From Chromera velia (Eukaryota > Sar > Chromeraceae), in the NCBI GenBank assembly GCA_018398765.1, contig JAHBMJ010005964.1, positions 1 to 55,959 of the forward strand: DNA of 55,959 bases, read 5' to 3'. A program made the translations under genes and the position numbers. The stretch's first letter is position 1. The number at the start of each line of letters is the position of its first letter. Below the pieces are notes generated by a model that saw only the letters and a list, made by a program, of their open reading frames with translations, searched no databases and was not told where the DNA came from. Positions 50,660 through 55,959 of this stretch are shown in pieces.

Positions 50660-53205
50660 GACTTTTCCCTCTCGTCTCCATGGCTGTGCGTAGGTGGGGT
50701 GACTCAATTCATTCCCTTGCGCTCTCTCCTGGCTCTCTTTGTATTCGACAGTTTGTCCTTACGGCTCCCCCTCATTTCGTTCTATCCGTTGTCACTGCAG
50801 GCACCAAAGGGCACTGCACTTACACAGAAGAGAGGAGAGGCTGCGCACCAACCGCCCCACAGAGACAGGTCAGAACCGGATCAATTGAGCTGTCCTGCCT
50901 CTCCATTGCTCTGGATTATTCAAGAGTTTCTTGTTTTGTGTTTTCCCACGCTCTGGGTCCCTGTCTTCCAAACCGAGTGTGATTCCGTCTGTTTTTTTTA
51001 CGTCGCTACCGCTTGCTCGCTTGTCTACCTGTTCGCCTGGTGGAACAGTGGCGCTTCTTCTGGCAGCTCATTTTGGATTTTTTCCATGTGTTTTTTTTCT
51101 CTGCAGACAAAAAATGACCGTCGACATTTACGTCTTTCCTGTCCAACCATAGATCGTGTCCAAGTCCCCCAAGGTGCGCTCACTCTCCCTTGTCCCTGCT
51201 GTCCCTGCGAGTGCACCCCCCTTGACCCTGTCGAGTGCGTGTGTGCAGTTGCATGGAGGGGGGGATAGTGGGTGGAGGGGTCGGGCCTGCTGTGTAGTTC
51301 TGGCGTCCCTCTCTCGTCTTCTCTCCTGTCTCCCCCCTTGCCCTCGGCCCCCCTCCCATTTAAGCCTCTCACTCCCGCCAGCCCCCGACAGCCACCCATC
51401 CAACTAGGAGTCCCCGCGTGCCGACCTAGCGAGCCCCCGTTTATCCCAGGTCAAGCGCCTGCTAGCTAAGTCTCTAAGCTAACTCTCTACAGCCCTCCCA
51501 GGTCAAGTGCCTGCTAGCTGACTCCCTACAGCCCTCCCAACCATTCTCTTCTTTCAGCGTCCCAAGCCGCGAAGCGCTGCCCGATTGAGGAGCTCGAATC
51601 TAGGATTCTGCCATCTGGTGCTGCTGTGTAGTTCTGACGTCCCTCTCCGCTCCTCCCACGTCCGGTCTGGCGTCTTCCTGTTCCCTTCCCACAACCCCAC
51701 CCCCACCAGCTCCCTAGCCCACTTCCTCCCGACACATCACCCCAGGCCAAGCGCCTGCTAGGTTCCCCTGCCGACTGACTGCCCCTTTCAACAAACCTCA
51801 TCCATCAATAAACGGACCTTGCCACGAAGTGCTGCCAAAATTTCGTTAGATCCTAGGATTTTCATCAAGACCGTCGTGTCATTGACGAAGGCCCTTAAAA
51901 GTTTTCCTTGACAGCCTCGCTTCCGATTCGCCCCTTGTCTGCCAGCTGAGTCCCCTCCAGCCACCCCGAGCCGTCTCCTAACACGATTTCTCTGTCCCCA
52001 GCGTCCCTCGGGTGAACGCCAGCCAGCTGAGTCCCCCCCCTCCAGCCACCCCGGGCCCTGCCTCTCCCCTCCTTTGTCTAGACTTCCTCAACCACTGCCT
52101 CCCCCCACCTTCTTCCCTTCCCAACAAACTGACAACTTCGACCAAAAACGGACCTTCCCGCGGAGCGCTGCCGGATTTGGAACCTCTCCTAAGTCGTTGC
52201 GATTCTGAAACAGCCCCCACTGCCTCCACCCCTCGTTCCCACCTTCTTCCCTTCCCAACAAACTGACAACTTCGACCGAAAACGGACCTTCCCGCGGAGC
52301 GTTGCCCAATTTGGAAGCTCTCCTAAGTTGTCGCAACAGTTTGTTGCGATTCAGGACACCCTGCCCCCGTCACTGTTGACCGCCAATCTTCCAACCGCCC
52401 TCACATCGAGGACCCTTCTCATCGCAGTATCCCCCGGCACTCCATTCTGCCTTCTCTCCCTTCAAACTGTCCGTCTCTCCCACATTAAGGGCTTGGAACA
52501 AGCAGAAGCTTGCCGCGAAGCGTTGCCGGGTTTCGGATATGCCTTGAAGGTCCCCCCTCTCGATACCTTCCGTTCCTCCAAGCCGCCAGCAATCCTCCCC
52601 CTCAGCAACCTGCTCCCCCGCTTGTGTCCCCTCTTCCCACCTGGACTATGGCTGTTTTCCTCGTTCCCTCTTCTTCCTGCATTCTCCCTTTTCTGAACAA
52701 TCCCAACCGCCCTTCGTCTCCCCAAGAACCTTGATCAAGCAAGAACGGACCTTGCCGCGAAGCGCTGTGAGATTTCGAATGTCTCGTGGCCTTTGGCGAC
52801 GGTCCCCCCTTGGAGACTTCCCTTCCTGCTTCGCTGCTTCCTCCCCCATTTGTCCGCTCTTCTCTTCTCTAGATGTGTCTGCTTCGGTCTGCTTATAGAA
52901 CACGTATCGTCGCGAGCATCGTGTTTTTGGTCTCTTCTCCCTTATTTCCTCTCGAATGTTTTTTCACGGCTTCCGCGCTTCCCGTTGTCTTCTTGTTCTC
53001 TTGTCCTCTGTGTCGTTTCAGGAAAGTGTGATGACAATCCAGAAGGTGTCGCACCCCTCTGTCGCCACACGCTATGGGTGACAGAATACTCTAGGCTCTT
53101 TCTTTTCTGTCGCTTCTTTTTGTTTTTGTTTTTCCCTTCTCTTTGACTCATATAGAGGTATGACATCGGGAGGCATGGCGAGAGAAGGTGCAGAGACTGA
53201 AACGG
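50660..53205. repeat. pyrimidine-rich intronic/intergenic region with a degenerate repeat family
   Basis: A core close to GACCTTGCCGCGAAGCGCTG recurs at about 51566, 51816, 52154, 52289, 52510 and 52748, with variable spacing of 130-340 bp. Two copies (around 52111-52200 and 52246-52335) are nearly identical over some 80 bp. The spacers are C/T-rich. No convincing exon was found, although 50801-50870 (GTKGHCTYTEERRGCAPTAP) has splice-like borders. Confidence 0.6.
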
Positions 53206-53321
53206 CGAGAAGAGAAGCGCCCCGAGGCGGGCCACGATGTTTCCTCAACACCTTCGTGCGAACGGTCTCCGCACGTCTCCGAAAAGCCGAGACGTTTCCA
53301 CTCGAGCTCCAGAGCACCAGG
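53206..53321 (+). CDS. probable internal exon of an uncharacterised gene, basic segment
   Basis: After AAGGTGCAG (acceptor at 53205) a frame encodes RLKRREEKRPEAGHDVSSTP, then SEKPRRFHSSSRAP, and ends at a GTCAGT donor, the donor type used repeatedly in the well-supported genes of this window. The following intron would hold the long pyrimidine array. Connection to neighbouring exons is not established. Confidence 0.35.
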
Positions 53322-53489
53322 TCAGTCAACAGTCGAAAAGGCCCACAGTGTGTCTCTCAGGTTCTTCGATGTTTTCTGCCGTTTCCTGCGATAGCAAGTC
53401 GCTTAGTTCACAATTTGTGCTCTCATTCAACAATTACAACATCCTTCTCTGTGGAATCTCTTCCGCCCTTTGAATGCAGAGCGTTCGTT

Positions 53490-53548
53490 CGTTCCTTCCT
53501 TCCTTCCTTCCTTCCTTCCCTTTCTTTCTTTTCTTTCTTTCTTCCTTC

Positions 53549-53593
<45 letters not shown>

Positions 53594-53757
53594 TTTCTTT
53601 CTCTCTTTCTTTCTTTTTCTTTCTTTCTCTTTCTTTCTCTTTCTTTCTTTCTTTTTCTTTCTTTCTCTTTCTTTCTCTTTCTTTCTTTTCTTTCTTTCTT
53701 TCTTTCTTTCTTCCTTTCTTTCTTCCTTCCTTCCTTCCTTCCTTTCTTCCTTCCTTC

Positions 53758-53788
<31 letters not shown>

Positions 53789-53842
53789 TTTTTTTTTTCT
53801 TTTTTCCTTCCTTTCTTCCTTCCTTTCTTTCTTTCTTCCTTC

Positions 53843-53875
<33 letters not shown>

Positions 53876-54368
53876 TTCCTTCCTCTCTTACTTCGTCTTT
53901 TCCTTGCTCTCTTCCTTCCTCTCTTCCTTCCTTCCTTCCTTCCTTCCTTTCTTTCTTCTTTTCTCCCTTCGTTCCTTCCTTCCTTCCTTTCTTCCTTTTT
54001 TCCTTCCTTCCTTCCTTCCTTTCTTCTTTCCTTCCTTCCTTCCTTTCTTTCTTCCTTCCTTCCTTCCTTTCTTTGTTTCTTTCTTTCTGTCTTTCTTTCT
54101 TTCTTCCTTCCTTCCTTCCTTCCTTAGGCTTTCTTTCTGTGTTTCTTTCTTCCTTCCTTCCTTCCTTCCTTACTTCCTTTCTTCCTTTCTTCCTTTCTTC
54201 CTTTCTTCCTTTCTTCCTTTCTTCCTTTCTTCCTTCCTTCCTTCCTTCCTTCCTCTCTTCCTTGCTCTCTTCCTTCCTCTCTTCCTTCCTTCCTTCCTTT
54301 CTTTCTTCTTTTCTCCCTTCCTTTCTTTCTTTCTTTCTTTCTTTCGTTCGTTCGTCCGTCCGTCCGTC

Positions 54369-54400
<32 letters not shown>
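53490..54400. repeat. roughly 900-bp polypyrimidine (TTTC/TTCC)n tract
   Basis: Almost purely C/T on the plus strand for about 900 bp, as CTTT and CTTC units with few interruptions (CTTAGG at about 54124, TCTTACTTCG at about 53886). All forward frames translate to Phe/Leu/Ser repeats and all reverse frames to Lys/Glu/Arg repeats; neither is a real protein. Confidence 0.95.
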
Positions 54401-54492
54401 TCAGACAGCATACGAGTTGCTGTCTAGCATGTAGATTCACGCCGTGTGGCTGTCAAACGTGTGTATCCGAACATCTTGTTTCCTCTGTGCAG

Positions 54493-54959
54493 GCATTCAG
54501 GGAGACTGTAGACCTCGCGTCCATTCACCAGATACGAGAGCATCTAGACGTCACGGTACGTCCACATTCATCTGCAGTAGTAGATCTGCCCTCAAGTGTC
54601 TTTGCGGTGTTTGTTTTGCTGTTTCGTTTGATGGAAGCAGAGTTGCTAATGCGCTGTTTCCTTCTTGCGGCGTCGATATGTTTTTTCTTGCCCTTCTACT
54701 GCTTTGTGCGTTTCGCTTTCTTTCCGTCTCTGTTCATTTTTTCCCCCTGCTTCTTTCCCTCTTTCTCGACTCATGAATGCAGGAGACCTGGATCCGTCTG
54801 TTGACAGAGGAGGATCAGGAGACTGGGCGCCCGAAGTTCCTGACACCCCTGCATGTTGGTAGACTCAGTGAGAGGCTGACAGTAAGGGAGGGAGAAGACT
54901 TGGGAGATGTCGGGAAAGACGGTATCGCTGAAGTGTTTGAACAGCTCCCTTTCATGCAG
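54493..54959 (+). CDS. two internal exons of an uncharacterised plus-strand gene
   Basis: Exon 54493-54555 (AFRETVDLASIHQIREHLDV, donor GTACGT) and the exon from 54783 to about 54959 (ETWIRLLTEEDQETGRPKFL, then LHVGRLSERLTVREGEDLGD and GIAEVFEQLPFMQ) join in phase zero and have regular helical, charged composition. The second exon's donor is not clear; an in-frame stop follows at 55028. They may belong to the same gene as the exon at 53206 and the one at 55738. Family not recognised. Confidence 0.45.
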
Positions 54960-55737
54960 GAATGTTGCTGCCTTTGTCATGCTCTGTTGCCGTGCCCTGT
55001 TTCTTTCCTTTTTCTTCTTAACGTTTGATATGATTGGTGCATCTTTCGCATCCTGCCAGCACCTTTGCTTTCGCTTTCCCGCCTTCTCACCGGGTGGATC
55101 CTTGGACCATTTTTTGCCCTCTGTGACCAATCTGTCTCTGCAGCAGTCATCGGAAGGGCCCTTTGCTTGTGTGTGAGTGTTCGAATATGCCACGAAGCGG
55201 CATACGTCCTTGGGGCACACACAAAAGACATCCAAATGCCAAGCACACACCGGCGTCAAAGTTATTGAGTGTTGATCTTCCAGATGAGTTTGTTTGTTAT
55301 CTCGCACCCTCACAAGTGAGAGATTCTCCTTGAAATCTTACACTTCTCCCTGCATGCACCCCTCTGTCTACCTGTCTAATGCGTGCAGCTCGATGATCTG
55401 TTCACGGTCAGAAAGAAAATGGAGTGCAACCGAAGCATCGGGCAAAGAATAGGCAGGAGTGCGAAAGTGACATGAGGAATTTTCAGGGGAGGGCAAAGCA
55501 GTCGAGCAACACGAAGAAGTACACACTTGAAGCCTTCGCTGCTTGCTCTCTCTTTCGTTTGCATACGTTCCCACACGCTCTCTCCGTTGCTCTCTCCATT
55601 CACTTGTCCGCACAAGATTCCAGACCGAGCTGTGGTCCATTCCTTTCAGTTGTTCCTTTCTTTGTGTCTCCCTTCATCGATTCATCATTTTCTTGTCTTG
55701 CTCTGTTCGCCTTCGCTTTGTTCCGCGTGCATGCAGG

Positions 55738-55799
55738 GCACAAACATCTCTGCAACCCGCTGTCTCCGCTGCGGCAGAGTGAACCACACTCACGACACG
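55738..55799 (+). CDS. candidate exon with CxxC-H motif, continues beyond the window
   Basis: After a GCATGCAG acceptor, the frame GTNISATRCLRCGRVNHTHDT ends at a GTGCG donor. The Cys-x2-Cys-x4-His spacing resembles the first three ligands of a zinc knuckle. It is short and unsupported by neighbours; the remaining roughly 160 bases show no further exon. Confidence 0.35.
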
Positions 55800-55959
55800 G
55801 TGCGTTCTATCTATGGGACAGGATACACACCAACGACGAGTTTTTCTCTGGCCCGATTTGGTCTTTCTCTTCATTCCCAATCTTTCAACGGTTCCGTCTC
55901 TTTAACTCAATCAGTCTGGGTGTTTGATTTTGTAATTTTCTGATCTTTGCACGTACTCT

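Noticed and set aside
53427-54804. Several 200-440 codon frames of Phe/Leu/Ser or Lys/Glu/Arg repeats on both strands
   Set aside because: They are translations of the CTTT/CTTC tract; all frames are open because the repeat lacks stop codons.

Overview
The window is two unrelated pieces of DNA joined at a single ambiguous base (n, position 8085). Positions 1-8084 are high-GC, densely coding bacterial DNA, most like an alphaproteobacterium. Positions 8086-55959 are nuclear DNA of an intron-rich eukaryote with abundant microsatellites. The eukaryote is probably a photosynthetic alveolate such as a chromerid alga. The reason is two rhomboid proteases that begin with a signal peptide followed by an AFLLP motif, like the signal-plus-transit leaders of red-derived complex plastids, together with the overall gene and intron style. 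Organism names are inference. The simplest reading is a scaffold in which a bacterium from the culture was joined to an algal contig.

Bacterial part: a 3'-truncated GntR/HutC-type regulator is divergent from a ferritin-like di-iron protein across a palindromic operator candidate. Then comes an accessory island (about 1.7-5.6 kb). It holds a coupled two-gene unit (304-aa soluble protein plus 160-aa four-TM protein), a stand-alone Cas2-like protein and a complete IS5-type element, and is bracketed by oppositely oriented families of short intergenic repeats. After the island come a BtuF-like cobalamin-binding protein, a RidA protein and an iron-containing alcohol dehydrogenase cut by the join.

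Eukaryotic part: I rebuilt six multi-exon gene models whose exon phases all agree. They are a secreted EGF/beta-helix protein (minus, cut by the join), a Cys-rich protein (plus), two tandem paralogous rhomboid proteases (minus), an AGC-family kinase (plus), eIF3m (plus, 14 exons) and ALG14 (minus, 8 exons). Also present are a 305-aa unknown ORF (minus), a small basic protein with a mitochondrial-type leader (plus) and an uncharacterised plus-strand gene running off the right end.

The modelled genes alternate as head-to-head pairs (starts at 11275-/11907+, 20010-/20681+, 30914-/31430+, 42852-/43703+). AT-rich, repeat-loaded islands (about 13.8-16.1, 24.7-26.8 and 36.9-39.3 kb) lie where transcription converges. 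Introns almost always end in TGCAG and often start with GTC. Large simple arrays (GACT at 47.1-47.9 kb, pyrimidine tract at 53.5-54.4 kb) and one gap (23283-23459) complete the picture. I saw no rRNA, tRNA or CRISPR array.
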